DNA of 64,000 nt from Leguminivora glycinivorella (GCF_023078275.1 NC_062979.1:20689848-20753847), one strand, 5' to 3'; positions 31,599-43,733 are shown, counted from the first letter of the stretch. Numbers and translations are program-made. Notes: generated by a model not told the origin, from the sequence alone.

Positions 31599-32655
31599 AT
31601 TCGTGTTCAGTTGAGGTGTACGCTGGTTAGTTCCACAACTCGTCTCACCCCGCTAAGTCCTATAGGAACATTCACCAGAGCATTGAAAATTTCATTTGTT
31701 CTGACGAGTGCCGTTATGTTTGAGCGTGATACTGTTTTATGGCTGTAATTTATTTAGGCTGTGGCGATTTCCAATTTGAATGGACGGTAGCGTTTTGCTG
31801 TGTTAGTTATGCTTTATTTTGTGTTTGTTTTTAGAATAATAAAGCTCAGTTCAAGGATGAATTACAAATATTACAATCATTTTAAGGTTAACGAGGATTA
31901 TTGAATTGCGTAAGAGTAGTCCTCAACATTAATTAATGTTAATTGTCCATATATTACGACTGTTACTTAATTGTACCTATATCACTGCAATAAATAGGAT
32001 TTCAAAAGATTTCTTGTCAGTGAGACACACTAGCATAGCAACATTTAGATTAGACCAAAAATGTAGATCATTTCACACACGAAGACGCGTGATTTGGCTC
32101 GTATACTATTAATATTTAGATTTGAGAAATCTTTGCGTCATCTTGAATGACACGACCTATATATTTATACTCGTAGTCACTCAGTAGAAAACACTATTAT
32201 GATCTCCCATTTTAAATTTTGGAACCTTAGCTAAATTCAAGCCTAGATGTGTCTTTGAAAAACTACACATTTTGATATTGACCGTGACTCTCTGACCCCA
32301 TTAGTAGACAATAGATCAAATGAATCATGTTTAGCCAAAAGAAAGAAGCCAGGTCAAAGCCAAAACAAAGGCGAGATGACACTAAGCGAAGTTTAAATGC
32401 AAACAAAGTGTTGTAAAGGGTCAAAGGGTCAGTCGGCGCGGCTGCCATTCTCGGCGATGTAGCCTTTTTATATCTCTGAATCGATATACTTTTATTAGCA
32501 AAGATACCTACCTACACATTATACTTAAAACATCTTCCAACAGAAAATGGGCAAAGAAAACGCCTGCCGGTTGATCTCCTAAGACGCATATCAGCTTGAC
32601 CGACACTCCCTTTAGACAACAGGAGGGGTCAATTTTCCATACAACGCTCTCGACT

Positions 32656-32687
<32 letters not shown>

Positions 32688-33396
32688 TAAATAAATAAAT
32701 ATTATAAGGACATTCTTACACAGATTGACTGAGGCCCAGTATTACCTCCCTGGTTTTTGAAGCTAGAGCAATGATTTTTTCAACACGATTATTATTATTT
32801 TTATCTGTGTCGGACCGTTTTTTTTTTCTATTTTGATTTTTAAAGACGCCTTTTTCATTATGTATGACGCAAAAAGGTGTGATATTCAAAATTGGTACAA
32901 TTATTAGGTAAAAAAACTACATGGACGCTCCAGCTACAGAGTATTGAGGTAGGTTCATGTTAAAAATGGGCTTACACCCATACTGAATTCTATAAATTCA
33001 ATCCTGATCTACGGTAAACTTCTGGCATTTTTTTCGGGAATCCAGCAGTCGTGGATTCACTGAACTCTCTCATTTGTATGACCGTACATCTGTATGACCC
33101 ACTCGCTATGACCCACTATGACGCACTCGCCGTACATTTGTATGACCTCAGACAATCGACTACAGGACCCTCGAAGAATTCCCAAGAGTTTTCCATAGTC
33201 TAGCCTCGTAACGCCCACCATACAAACATTTTGCTAGAGAATGTTGATCCTAGTTGTATTTTAAATTAAGTGGAGTTTCAATTGTTCTAAAAATTTTAAA
33301 GACAAATGAAATGCTACTTTATTTATTCACATGAAAGTTAAAATTCCAATGAACCGAAATGTACAGCTCATTGCACATTGGGCGGCAAGAGGCTAA
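31599..33396. other. No gene; SINE A tail and poly-T
   Basis: A T-run of about 24 at 32659-32682 is followed by AAATAAATAAATATTATAAG and GATTGACTGAGGCCC (to 32741), the tail part of SINE family A on the minus strand. A 61-codon minus-strand frame at 32263-32448 has no domain. Confidence 0.5.
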
Positions 33397-33480
33397 ATAA
33401 TGTTTCTCTGGAGTTGCAGGCGTCCATAGTCTTCTGCAGACCGTATGCTTATTTACCATCGACCTAGTAATAAAATAGTG
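33397..33480 (+). mobile_element. SINE-like family Z, 3' end fragment
   Basis: TGCAGGCGTCCATAG and CCGTATGCTTATTTACCATC match the end of 26640-27115. Confidence 0.65.
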
Positions 33481-34544
33481 TGTTATTAATAGCGCTGTGT
33501 AATGCCGCTGAAGGATCTTCGCTCTCCTCTGGCAGACATTGTTAAGCATCGTCAACAAGCCCAATTAAAGCTCCTGTTCGTGTAATCTGAGACGCCACGC
33601 CACCCACGGCGCGATATGACGCGTTATGTAAATATCACTGTTGCAAACCCGTTGGGATGATATTCCGATCTCCAAGAGAAATGAGTCGGAAGTTCAGGTG
33701 TGCCAATTTAAGATTCTCCTTCATTGTAAAGGATAAGAATCAGATATGGGTTTGCTGAACGCAACAGCCAGTGCAAGCGCGAAAAACGGATAGAAATGTC
33801 TGAGAAAGTTGCACTTTGGTGGAAAGCGAACCTCAAGCTCAAAAGCACTGCTGAGAATGTAATCAGCTTACACGGGTAATGAAAGCAGACACGCTGTGTA
33901 AGAAAGAGAGCAAGTTTGCGTTGTTACGTAGCAACGCAATAAGATTTTGCAGATACGCGTCTGCAAAATCTTATTCTATTCGCTACATAATACATAGGCT
34001 GCGAAATTTTATCTCAGGTTAATATAGACACGATAAAGGCCAGGACAGAGAGATTGTTATTGTATTCTCTCATGTCTTCGATATACTAGTTTAGGATAGA
34101 AACTAGAACACTAGGACAAAGACAGCAGATACGATAAGAAATAAAAATGTCAAGTCATGTTACTCTGGCGCCAAAGAACTCGACTCTCCAGCCAACGTCG
34201 CGCCTGCGTTGTTGCGTGTTCAGAGAATGTTATTGTATTCTTTGCGATGTATTCGTGCCATGCTTCCGTACCTTTTATGAGGTCTGTGTTATGTAAGGTT
34301 GCTGTCAACAAAAATATTTGTTGTTGGTGTTATAACGTTGGACTGGGTGATAAACAAAAACTTTGATGGTTTACTGTTACGACTTTCGCAATGACACATA
34401 CGTACGACCGTACGTATCACAAATCGCATTTATAATTTGGGATCCATGAATTCCCCGTCTACAAGTAGGTAACATGACAATAATGTACTATTCTGTATGT
34501 TTTTTTCCGTATAGTTGTTGTGTTAATGGGGTTTATGACCTTTG
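33481..34544. other. No gene; adjacent short palindromes
   Basis: 33918-33937 (GCGTTGTTACGTAGCAACGC) and 33938-33975 (AATAAGATTTTGCAGATACG and its inverse) are two contiguous hairpins, possibly the remains of a foldback element. A 69-codon frame at 34157-34366 is not supported. Confidence 0.5.
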
Positions 34545-34612
34545 TTCAGTTGGTCAGAGTAGCTGGACAGTGGGCAGGTGTACCAGATGTTCACAAGTTC
34601 GAATCCTGAGGT
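34545..34612 (+). pseudogene. tRNA-like sequence (SINE head or tRNA relic)
   Basis: TTCAGTTGGTCAGAG resembles box A and CAAGTTCGAATCCTG box B, spaced about 45 bp. The stems do not pair as a full tRNA, so it is more likely a SINE head than a gene. Confidence 0.35.
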
Positions 34613-35159
34613 GTGATATTTTCCTTTAGTTCAAAAATATTAACCTAGTATCTCTCGCAGTTTTTGTATGATAAAGAATAAAAATAACTTTTTGGTTATT
34701 TTAGTCTTTAAAGAGAACTGTCAAGATTCGAAAGTATGCCGTCGTCCGATGTTATATTCAATTTGATCTTTGTAATCTAATTAAAACTGTGTATGGATCG
34801 TAATTTAACAAAAGAAATATTACTAGGAACAGTGGTTTGTCTGCTTTACCCCTTTTTACTGTACATTAAACCAATAAAAGAAATTACAAAATACTGAGAA
34901 CCAGTCACATGAGCTCAATTAACGCCTTTATCTTCCATTTTATTCCATTTAAGCAAGTGTCATGTTCAAGAATAGTCCATCAAATAAATTCTTAATCGCT
35001 ATACTAATTGTCCCGGCCCTTAATTGGTGATCCAATAAATCTTGACATTTATCCTCGTCAACTTTAAATTATGCACTCATAAAATATTCTGTGAATCAAC
35101 AGAACATAAACCGTCAATGTAGCTATTTCTGCTCAGTGGGCCTAGCCAACGTCACAAAC
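34613..35159. other. No gene seen
   Basis: AT-rich DNA, nothing recognised. Confidence 0.5.
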
Positions 35160-35490
35160 ATTTACGCTTTAAAAAAGGAGTGTACAGATTCTTGAGATTT
35201 CTAAAGGGTTGGCAACGCGCAAGTAACACCTCTGGTGCCGTAGCGGAATGGCATTTCTGCGACGCGAAACGAAAACGAAACGTCGCGAAAGGTAGTCTGG
35301 CTCTGTCGCGCCAATACGCACGAGCGATAGAGATAGATTCAAGCGTTTCGTTTCGTGAGCGTTTCGTGAGCGCTTGTTCCATTCGGCTACGTACCCTGGT
35401 GTTGCAAGCGTCCCTATGCTAATACGGTGACTGCTTACCATCAGGCGGGCCGTATGCTTATTTGCCACCAAGTGGTATAAAAAAAAAATT
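35160..35490 (+). mobile_element. SINE-like family Z 3' end, split by a MITE
   Basis: AAAAAAGGAGTGTACAGATT and GGGTTGGCAACGCGCAAGTA precede the insertion; GTTGCAAGCGTCC...TATGCTTATTTGCCACC follow it. The inserted MITE occupies 35238-35393. Confidence 0.75.
35238..35393. mobile_element. GTAGCCGAATGGC-type MITE with 8-bp duplication
   Basis: Flanking octamers CTCTGGTG (35230-35237) and CCCTGGTG (35394-35401) differ by one base. The duplication length suggests a hAT-type or P-type transposase. A degenerate fragment of the same family follows at 35494-35570. Confidence 0.7.
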
Positions 35491-35749
35491 CGTAAGCGTA
35501 TCGCTTTTCTGTAGTGACGCGACAGAACCAGGCTACTTTTCGATCGCCACGATTGTCGCTTCGGCTAGGCTTCGTCCCTCTTTCATCTTAGACCTTTTCA
35601 AATTCCATTTCATTTTATACTTAAGGGATTTACAAGCATAGCTTGTCATCAAATTTTAATATTGAGAGGCGATCGTGAAAAGATAGACCGCACGAACAAA
35701 AACAGGGCACAGGGCCCGGGGCTTATTAAATCAGGTTTATTAAAGGGCA

Positions 35750-35975
35750 GGACCCTGATCCCATCTTGGGATACCAGCCGGCTGAGATTATCCCGACTTG
35801 TTTACTATTTTGATGGTGGACGAAGTAAGTTACACTATAATATTTTCTTCGGTTACCGCGACAGTTACTCATGAAATAAAACCTGCACCCGTTGACCACG
35901 AACGCTGTAAAGTGTTCGAAACGTCGGTATGAATTGTAAATTCATTATACGCGAGTTAATCCGTTTCCATTGTTT
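35750..35975 (+). mobile_element. Second Penelope-like family, 3' region fragment
   Basis: CTTCGGTTACCGCGACAGTT, ACTCATGAAATAAAACC, then TTGACCACGAACGC...GTGTTCGAAACGTCGG and GCGAGTTAATCCGTTTCC. The GACCAC / stem / GAAACG layout equals that of the Penelope element at 7385-9144 with another stem sequence. Pieces of the same family recur at 50918-51142. No coding part could be read. Confidence 0.5.
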
Positions 35976-36481
35976 TATTTCATAAGTTACACTACTTAAA
36001 CTAAGTCTGCAGTTTTACTTTAGTAGACGAGATACTAATACGAAATGGTGACATTAAAATAACATGTGCCCAGTCTGTCTGTAATGAAATGACTAATTTT
36101 TGTATTATCAAAATCACTGTAGAGTGAGAATGATCTCACTCTGGCTCGCTCCCTCGAACCCTTTTATGGATAAAAGCATAAACATATAAAAAATATTAAC
36201 TTATTAACATATTGAAAATAAATAATAGTCTAACTTACTAACTTAATTAACAAGTCTTGAGCTCATACGAAAATAAATTGCTTATTTACTACTAAAAAAA
36301 GTCTTTTCTGGTAACTTCTTTCTGAAAATATCTGGTAACCCTTATCCTATCTTGCCATAGGGTTAGTCTAAGGAAAAGACCTAAACCCTATCAAGATAAT
36401 ACTGCCGACTCGGGTCCTTATTAGATACAGACTACTTTACAATAATTATAAAACCTTAGAAACTATTTTAAATATGGATAA
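35976..36481. other. No gene seen
   Basis: AT-rich. A block GTAACCCTTATCCTATCTTG at 36338 recurs loosely at 38271, so an old repeat may be present. Confidence 0.4.
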
Positions 36482-36727
36482 CCTAACCACAAAATTAAAA
36501 TTTTGAAAAACCCCCGACTGCGACATAGTAGACCGATTTTCATGAAACATGGCTAAGAACACTCCCGGCTAACTCAGCTTTCAGACAAAAAAAACTAAAT
36601 CTAAATCGGTTCATCCGTTCGGCAGCTACGATGCCACAGACAGACACAAGACAGACAGACAAATAGACACGTCAAACTTATAACACCCCGTCGTTTTTGC
36701 GTTTTTGCGTCGTCGTTTTGGTTAAAA
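36482..36727 (+). mobile_element. Repeat family M2
   Basis: AAAATTTTGAAAAACCCCCG to ACACCCCGTCGTTTTTGCG, with only three CAGA units and a duplicated GTTTTTGCGT at the end. Confidence 0.85.
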
Positions 36728-37338
36728 AGAAACAATATTACAATCAACAGGAATGTGTAGATCAAGTCTTTTCCGGTAAGTTGTTACAATTTTAACTATG
36801 AATCTCTGGCTTACTCGGGGCAACAGACTAGCCGAGGCGAAGACGTACGACCTACGATGGTTGTGTGACTAAATCTCGTATACTTAATTAAGCGAATCAA
36901 TGAAATTTGATGACTCAACCTCGTATCGCAGATCAATGGTAACTGTGGCCTATTTCACAATAGCGATAATCGCACTTCGCCGTTCGTTGCCTGTTCAACA
37001 AGGAAATATTGACGCTGAGTAACAATGTTACTTACCAATTATTAATGTAATGTGCATTATGGACCAAAAAACACAAATCCTTAAAAATAAGTACTAAAAT
37101 TAGTTTCTAAAAACTGACGGCATTGTACCATAAACAAGAGTCATAGAGCTGCTTGATTTTGAAGTTTTATTTAATTCGGTTATTTCTGAAGGATTTGGCG
37201 GCAAGATAAAAGTCATCAGTTTACTGAAAATAATATCAATAACCAATAGGAGTATCTATTCTGCAATACGCTTGAAATGTAAAAGAAGGATAAGACAAGA
37301 CATTCAAGTTTTAACACGCTTAGCGGTAGAATTTTTAC
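36728..37338. other. No gene seen
   Basis: AT-rich DNA, nothing recognised. Confidence 0.5.
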
Positions 37339-38145
37339 ATATCGATGACCGTAGGCTCAAAGGGCGTAAGGGACAAAATGGCGAAAATGAGTTATGAATG
37401 CAGTTATACTCAGATTTTTTTTCTCTATCGAATGGTATATTCAACGTCTCGATACCTTTGAAAAAATGTCCGATACGCCCTAAAAATAATCGTCATTTCT
37501 ACCAAGTTTGAAAGAGCATTTTGTCGTATCCAGTATCCACCAAGCTAAAAAAATTTTTGGTGCATTTTGGCGTAACTCCCTAATCTCATGTACATTACAG
37601 GGCGGATCATTTTTCTAAATTTAAGAAATCTTTTAACGATGAGTGCGAATTTGGTGCTCTATAGGGTGCAAATGACGAAAAAAATATTTAAAAATAATAA
37701 TAATGGGAAGTGCCTCCACAAAGCTATCGAAAAAAAATCAACGACATAATAATTCTGCTTTGTATATTTTGCTATGTACCCTCGTCGATATTTATAGTAA
37801 CGCTACAGGAATTAAACTGCCGCTGAACATAGTGAAAAACTAATAAAAAGAGTAAACAATTAAATACATTACCATTATGAGTTATGCCCAATATAGTACT
37901 AAATAAGTAAGTTCCAAAACACTTTTTTAATGTGTATGTCATTACTTTTCTAAGAACGGCCTCCACAAGAGGCATCAAAATCGCACCCATCGTTTACGAA
38001 AACCTAGAAAAAAGTATTTTTATACATTGATGGATAAAGAAATAAAAGAGTTATGATTTTTTTTCTCAAAAATAAGTAGTTTTTTGGCTCTCCTGAAAAA
38101 TCGTGTTTTGTCCCTTACGCCCTTTGAGCCTACGGTCATCGATAT
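37339..38145. mobile_element. Non-autonomous TIR DNA element, 0.8 kb
   Basis: Left terminus ATATCGATGACCGTAGGCTC followed by AAAGGGCGTAAGGGACAAAA is mirrored exactly at the right end up to GGTCATCGATAT, giving TIRs of about 40 bp. The interior is AT-rich and without a convincing gene; a 72-codon minus-strand frame (37772-37990) has no transposase motif. The target duplication is unclear because the end is itself palindromic. Confidence 0.75.
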
Positions 38146-38370
38146 ATCAGCGAAATATCGAAAATAGGCAAAATTGTATCTTAAACTGTCCATGATTGGG
38201 TCCGTTACCTTAACAACCTAGAATTGTCAGTGTCAAGTGTCAATGTCACTGTGATGAACCCACTAGTAACCCTTATCCTATCTCTCCTTAGGATTAGTAC
38301 TGGACAGCCGCTTAAAGGAAAACAGCTTGTCAAGATAATTAGTCTGTCCTAATTGGATATAAATTACTTA

Positions 38371-39047
38371 CGGCCTAGCCACGACAATGGTCTAAGGCGT
38401 CTTGCGGCAGCGGCAAGCGGTAAGTCACAAAAACAAAAACGCAGCGCGCGCGAGGCATGCCACGACCTTGCCGCTGTTCGAAATCGCGCGCGGGTTTTTA
38501 CGGGCCTACCCGCGGGAGCGGCGCGCGGGGCGGCGCGCGACGAGAACAACTGTAGCGCGCCGCGCGGGCACCGCCACGACATTACAGCGGCGCGACCGGC
38601 CTAGGCGGCTAGATGGGGCTAGCGATTCCGCGCGAAACAAAATATTTTGTTTTTATTATGAGCGTCTTGAACCCGAAACCTTTATTTAATGAAAATTGAA
38701 TTGTACTTTCGCGTATGTAGTATGTAATAATGTTTTCAAACATATTTTTGTATAGTATTTATTCGTATTTACTGTTAATTTTTTTCTAAGTGTTTATTTA
38801 TATTAAGTATCATTTAACTAGCCATAAAATAAATTCCATGTACTTAGTCATCACACATATTCTCTTGTACAAGACTTAATTGACTAATTAAAGCATTCTA
38901 TGCACTTTAAAGTCATATTCGACAGTAAAAAACATGTTTTTAAATATGAAAACGTTTTGGCCGCTCCTAGGCCCCGCCGCCGCTTCTAAAAGTACGTGGC
39001 ATGGCTAGCGCCGCTCGCCGCCTTAGACCATTGTCGTGGCTAGGCCG
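38371..39047. mobile_element. Non-autonomous TIR DNA element with GC-rich core, TTA duplication
   Basis: Termini CGGCCTAGCCACGACAATGG and CCATTGTCGTGGCTAGGCCG, about 29 bp, are flanked by TTA (38368-38370, 39048-39050). The left part of the interior (38420-38625) is extremely CG-rich (GCGCGCGCG, GGCGGCGCGCG), the right part AT-rich. Open frames in all phases of the GC part reflect lack of stop codons, not a gene. The TTA duplication suggests a PIF/Harbinger-like mobiliser. Confidence 0.8.
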
Positions 39048-39345
39048 TTAAGCGTCGGAGGTATTACGGAATTGAGAAGCGTCACTAATAGGTGTTATGT
39101 TTCTAAGTAAACACTTAATGGCTTGGTGTAGGTATAATTTGTGATATTAATGATGTTAGTTTGAGTACTTTGTTAGTGTTTCCTGTGATTTTGCCTCCGT
39201 CATAGTCATGTTTAGATTATTAGATACCTGTACGAAATAACTCTTTCATTTGTTTTCTATTCTAAAGATATGTTTTTCTAGAAAAAGTATCCTTACCTTA
39301 AACTTAAGAAATTAGGGGTTAGTAAAGGGTAATAGTTATTTATTA

Positions 39346-39540
39346 TACAAGGGGGCAAAGTTGTATTTTAACGCCGAGTGTGGAATTGAAAAACGAGCAA
39401 GTGAAAGGATTCTATAATTGAACCACGACGAGCGAAGCGAGTTGTTCGAGAATAGAATCCTGAACTTGCGAGTTTTTTAACACACGAGAAGTAAAATACA
39501 TTTGCACCCGAGTGTAACACAAAACTTTACCCCTCACTAT
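39346..39540. mobile_element. Palindromic MITE (GGGGGCAAAGTTG ends)
   Basis: GGGGGCAAAGTTGTATTTTA and, at the right, CACAAAACTTTACCCCTC are inverted, with internal inverse blocks GGATTCTATAATTGAACC and GAATAGAATCC. Non-coding. Confidence 0.65.
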
Positions 39541-40227
39541 ATCGAGGAAACTACAACGCAAAAAATGCGTTTATCACTGCTTCCAGTATTCTGGAGCAGC
39601 TGTGAACAGTATACTGTTCCACAGGTGGTAAATCATCTTTAATACTAGATTCACCTACTTTTATGAATTTTAAAGCAGTTAATTTTACTTTATTCAAGGT
39701 CAAATTACTTTACCCACAACAATTTCTTGCTTATTCTGCTATATGTATTTTAAATAAAAATACTAGTAAAGATACTAGCAAAATTTTACAAAATACTTAA
39801 TAACTATTTTTAATTAATTAACAATTTTGCTCCTGCATGTTTTCTTTGAGAAAATCATCGTGGCAATAATATTTTTTTTATCTAAATAAAGGTCTAATAG
39901 CAGCCCTATGGTACCCTACACTACTCACCATTTTAGTAAAAAAGTTTCGTTTCGTACTTAAACATTATTTGGCTTGCCTAATGCTTATTGGAACTTTACA
40001 CAGATTAGACATAAATTTCATCACAGCCCAGCCAGTAAACATTACCAAACTTTGTTACAAACTTGGTTTTCAACACGCTTTTATTAGGTCGTCGTGTATG
40101 TAACTAACTATGTAATGGAATCTGCGGAGGCTAATTTAACCATCTTCCAGGAGTCGTAGCGTAATGAAAATTGGCAGCTATATGTAGTTCCGATGACAAT
40201 ACAATAATATGGTACTGTTGAGCTGAT
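39541..40227. other. No gene seen
   Basis: AT-rich DNA leading into the tandem arrays. Confidence 0.5.
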
Positions 40228-40975
40228 CTGATGATGGAGTCGGAAGATATGAACTGGAACTACATGATGGAACATCGTATCATAGCCGTTTTTGGGTTTC
40301 TTAGAAAAGTCTTGTAATGAACTTTGACTACAATTAGGTTTCAAGGTCTGATGATGAAGCCGAAAGATATGAACTGGAACTACATGATGGAACATCGTAT
40401 CATAGCTGTTTTTGGGTTTCTTAGAAAAGTCTTGTAATGAACTTTGACTACGATTAGGTTTCAAGGTCTGATGATGGAGCCGGAAGATATGAACTGGAAC
40501 TACATGATGGAACATCGTATCATAGCTGTTTTTGGGCTTCTTAGGAAAGTCTTGTAATGAACTTTGACTACAATTAGGTTTCAGGGTCTGATGATGGAGC
40601 CGGAAGATATGAACTGGAACTACATGATGGAACATCGTATCATAGCTGTTTTTGGGCTTCTTAGAAAAGTCTTGTAATGAACTTTGACTACGATTAGGTT
40701 TCAAGGTCTGATGATGGAGCCGGAAGATATGAACTGGAACTACATGATGGAACATAGTATCATAGCTGTTTTTGGGCTTCTTAGAAAAGTCTTGTAATGA
40801 ACTTTGACTACGATTAGGTTTCAAGGTCTGATGATGGAGCCGGAAGATATGAACTGGAACTACATGATGGAACATCGTATCATAGCTGTTTTTGGGCTTC
40901 TTAGAAAAGCCTTGTAATGAACTATGACTACGATTAGGTTTCAAGGCCTGATGATGGTGCCGGAAGATATGAACA
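40228..40975. repeat. 120-bp tandem repeat, 6.2 copies
   Basis: The unit beginning CTGATGATGGAGCCGGAAGA recurs at exactly 120-bp spacing (six full units). Units differ by only a few bases. Because 120 is a multiple of three, the minus strand stays open for 278 codons, giving a 40-residue protein-like repeat. I take that frame as a by-product. The array ends directly at the G-rich satellite. Confidence 0.9.
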
Positions 40976-40976
40976 G

Positions 40977-43340
40977 AAAAAAAGGGGGGGGGGGGCTCGA
41001 GGGGGGAAGCATGAAAGAAAGATCAACGTTGTATTTAAAATAAGTTGGGTTAAGGTTTTCTTGTGATCCATAAGAGTAAAGAAAAGGGGGGCTCGGGGGG
41101 CGAAGCCCCCCGCATGAAAGAAAGATCAACGTAGTATTTAGAATAAGTTGGGTTAGCGTTTTCTTGTGACCTTTAAGAGCAAACAAAGGGGGCTCGGGGG
41201 CGAAGCCCCCGCATGAAAGAAAGATCAACGTAGTATTTAAGATAAGTTGGGTTAGCGTTTTCTTGTGACCTTTAAGAGCAAACAAAGGGGGGCTCGGGGG
41301 GCTAAGCCCCCCGCATTAAAGAAAGATTAACGTAGTTTTTAAAATAAGTTGGGTTAGCGTTTTCTTGTGACCTTTAAGAGCAAACAAAGGGGGCTCGGGG
41401 GCGAAGCCCCCGCATAAAAGAAAGATCAACGTTGTATTTAAAATAAGTTGGGTTAGCGTTTTCTTGTGACCTTTAAGAGCAAACAAAGGGGGGCTCGGGG
41501 GCGAAGCCCCCGCATGAAAGAAAGATCAACGTTGTATTTAAAATAAGTTGGTTTAGGGTTTTCTTGTGACCTTTCAGAGCAAACAAAGGGGGCTCGGGGG
41601 TCAAGCCCCCGCATGAAAGAAAGATCAACGTAGTATTTAGAATAAGTTGGGTTAGCGTTTTCTTGTGACCTTTAAGAGCAAACAAAGGGGGTCTCGGGGG
41701 GCGAAGTCCCCCGCATGAAAGAAAGATCAACGTAGTATTTAAGATAAGTTGGGTTAGCGTTTTCTTGTGACCTTTAAGAGCAAACAAAGGGGGGCTCGGG
41801 GGGCGAAGCCCCCCGCATGAAAGAAAGATCAACGTAGTATTTAAGATTAGTTGGGTTAGCGTTTTCTTGTGACCTTTAAGAGCAAACAAAGAGGGGCTCG
41901 GGGGGCGAAGCCGGGCATAAAAGAAAGATAAACGTTGTATTTAAAATAAGTTGGGTTAGGGTTTTCCTGTTACCCTTAAGAGTAACGAAAAGGGGGGCTC
42001 GGGGGGCGAAGCCCCCGCATAACAGAAAGATTAACGTAGTATTTAAAATAAGTTGGGTTAGCGTTTTCTTGTGACCTTTCAGAGCAAACAAAGGGGGGCT
42101 CGGGGGGCGAAGCCCCCGCATGAAAGAAAGAACAACGTAGTATTTAGAATAAGTTGGGTTAGCGTTTTCTTGTGACCTTTAAGAGCAAACAAAGGGGGGC
42201 GCGGGGGGGCGAAGCCCCCGCATGAAAGAAAGATCAACATTGTATTTAAAATAAGTTGGTTCAGGGTTTTCTTGTGACCTTTCAGAGCAAACAAAGGGGG
42301 GCTCGGGGGGCCAAGCCCCCCGCATGAAAGAAAGATCAACGTAGTATTTAAGATAAGTTTGGTTAGCGTTTTCTTGTGACCTTTAAGAGCAAACAAAGGG
42401 GGGTTCGGGGGGCGAAGTCCCCCGCATGAAAGAAAGATCAACGTAGTATTTAAGATAAGTTGGGTTAGCGTTTTCTTGTGACCTTTAGGAGCAAACAAAG
42501 GGGGGCTTGGGGGGCGAAGCCGGGCATAAAAGAAAGATAAACGTAGTATTTAAAATAAGTTGGGTTAGCGTTTTCTTGTGACCTTTCAGAGCAAACAAAG
42601 GGGGGTCGGGGGCGAAGCCCCCGCATGAAAGAAAGAACAACGTAGTATTTAGAATAAGTTGGGTTAAGGTTTTCTTGTGATCCTTAAGGGTAAAGAAAAG
42701 GGGGCTCGGGGGCGAAGCCCCCGCATAAAAGAAAGATAAACGTTGTATTTAAAATAAGTTGGGTTAGGGTTTTCTTGTTACCCTTAAGAGTAACGAAAAG
42801 GGGGCTCGGGGGCGAAGCCCCCGCATTAAAGAAAGATTAACGTAGTTTTTAAAATAAGTTGGGTTAGCGTTTTCTTGTGACCTTTAAGAGCAAAGAAAGG
42901 GGGCTCGGGGGCGAAGCCCCCGCTTAAAAGAAAGATCAACGTTGTATTTAAAATAAGTTGGGTTAGCGTTTTCTTGTGACCTTTAAGAGCAAACAAAGGG
43001 GGGCTCGGGGGCGAAGCCCCCGCATGAAAGAAAGATCAACGTTGTATTTAAAATAAGTTGGTTTAGGGTTTTCTTGTGACCTTTCAGAGCAAACAAAGGG
43101 GGGCTCAGGGGTCAAGCCCCCGCATGAAAGAAAGATCAACGTAGTGTTTAGAATAAGTTGGGTTAGCGTTTTCTTGTGACCTTTAAAAGCAAACAAAGGG
43201 GGGCTCAGGGGGCGAAGCCCCCCGCATGAAAGAAACATCAACGTAGTATTTAAGATAAGTTGGGTAAGCGTTTTCTTGTGACCTTTAAGAGCAAACAAAG
43301 GGGGGCTCGGGGGGCGAAGCCCCCCGCATAAAAGAAAGAT
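40977..43340. repeat. 99-102-bp satellite with G/C hairpin, about 23 units (left block)
   Basis: The consensus unit runs AAAGAAAGATCAACGTAGTA, TTTAAGATAAGTTGGGTTAG, CGTTTTCTTGTGACCTTTAA, GAGCAAACAAA, then a G-run, CTC, G-run, CGAAG, C-run, GCATG. The G-run and C-run around CGAAG pair to form a strong hairpin. Units with six G mostly have six C, and those with five G have five C, so lengths tend to change by three in total and the minus-strand frames (34-residue repeat) stay open. The array continues at 48720-49578 after the retrotransposon. Confidence 0.95.
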
Positions 43341-43609
43341 AAGAATAGAAGAAGACGCCTGGCAACCCTGGCCAAGCAAACATTAAGAATGGAGCTATGT
43401 CGATTTTTAATTGAAAAAAAACTGGAATACATACGTTTCGAATAAAGGATTTGGCAGAAAACATCCGAAGAGGTACGCACATTGGAACAACACTCCTAAA
43501 CAGCAAACTAGTACGCAAGACCCGTATTACAGCATCTTCATTACTGGTGAGACTAAAAATTTTTTTGACAGTTTGCTTTAAAATTTAAAATATTTCACAA
43601 ATTGCGAGA

Positions 43610-43733
43610 ACACAACGGCATTAAAACAATACCACGCCGGTCATTGACGATTCTGAATCAGTGACAGTGACGTCACTGTCACTGATTCAGAATCGTCAAT
43701 GACCGGCGTGGTATTGTTTTAATGCCGTTGTGT
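43610..43733. repeat. Perfect 124-bp palindrome
   Basis: Two 62-bp arms meet without spacer at GTGACAGTGACGTCACTGTC (centre 43671/43672). I found no mismatch. It lies in the leader of the CR1-like element. It could be a small foldback transposon or a structural leader element. Confidence 0.9.

Noticed and set aside
38353..38689. Overlapping Ala/Arg-rich frames on both strands
   Set aside because: They result from a lack of stop codons in CG-rich DNA inside a TIR element; no protein motif.
40108..40944. 278-codon open frame on the minus strand
   Set aside because: It is the translation of a 120-bp tandem repeat whose length is a multiple of three; there is no start context, domain or second support.
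41473..42498. Series of 80-140-codon minus-strand frames with LRPPSPPLFALKGHKKTL-type repeats
   Set aside because: They arise from the 99-102-bp satellite. Frame keeping is noted as a finding, but I see no evidence of a protein.
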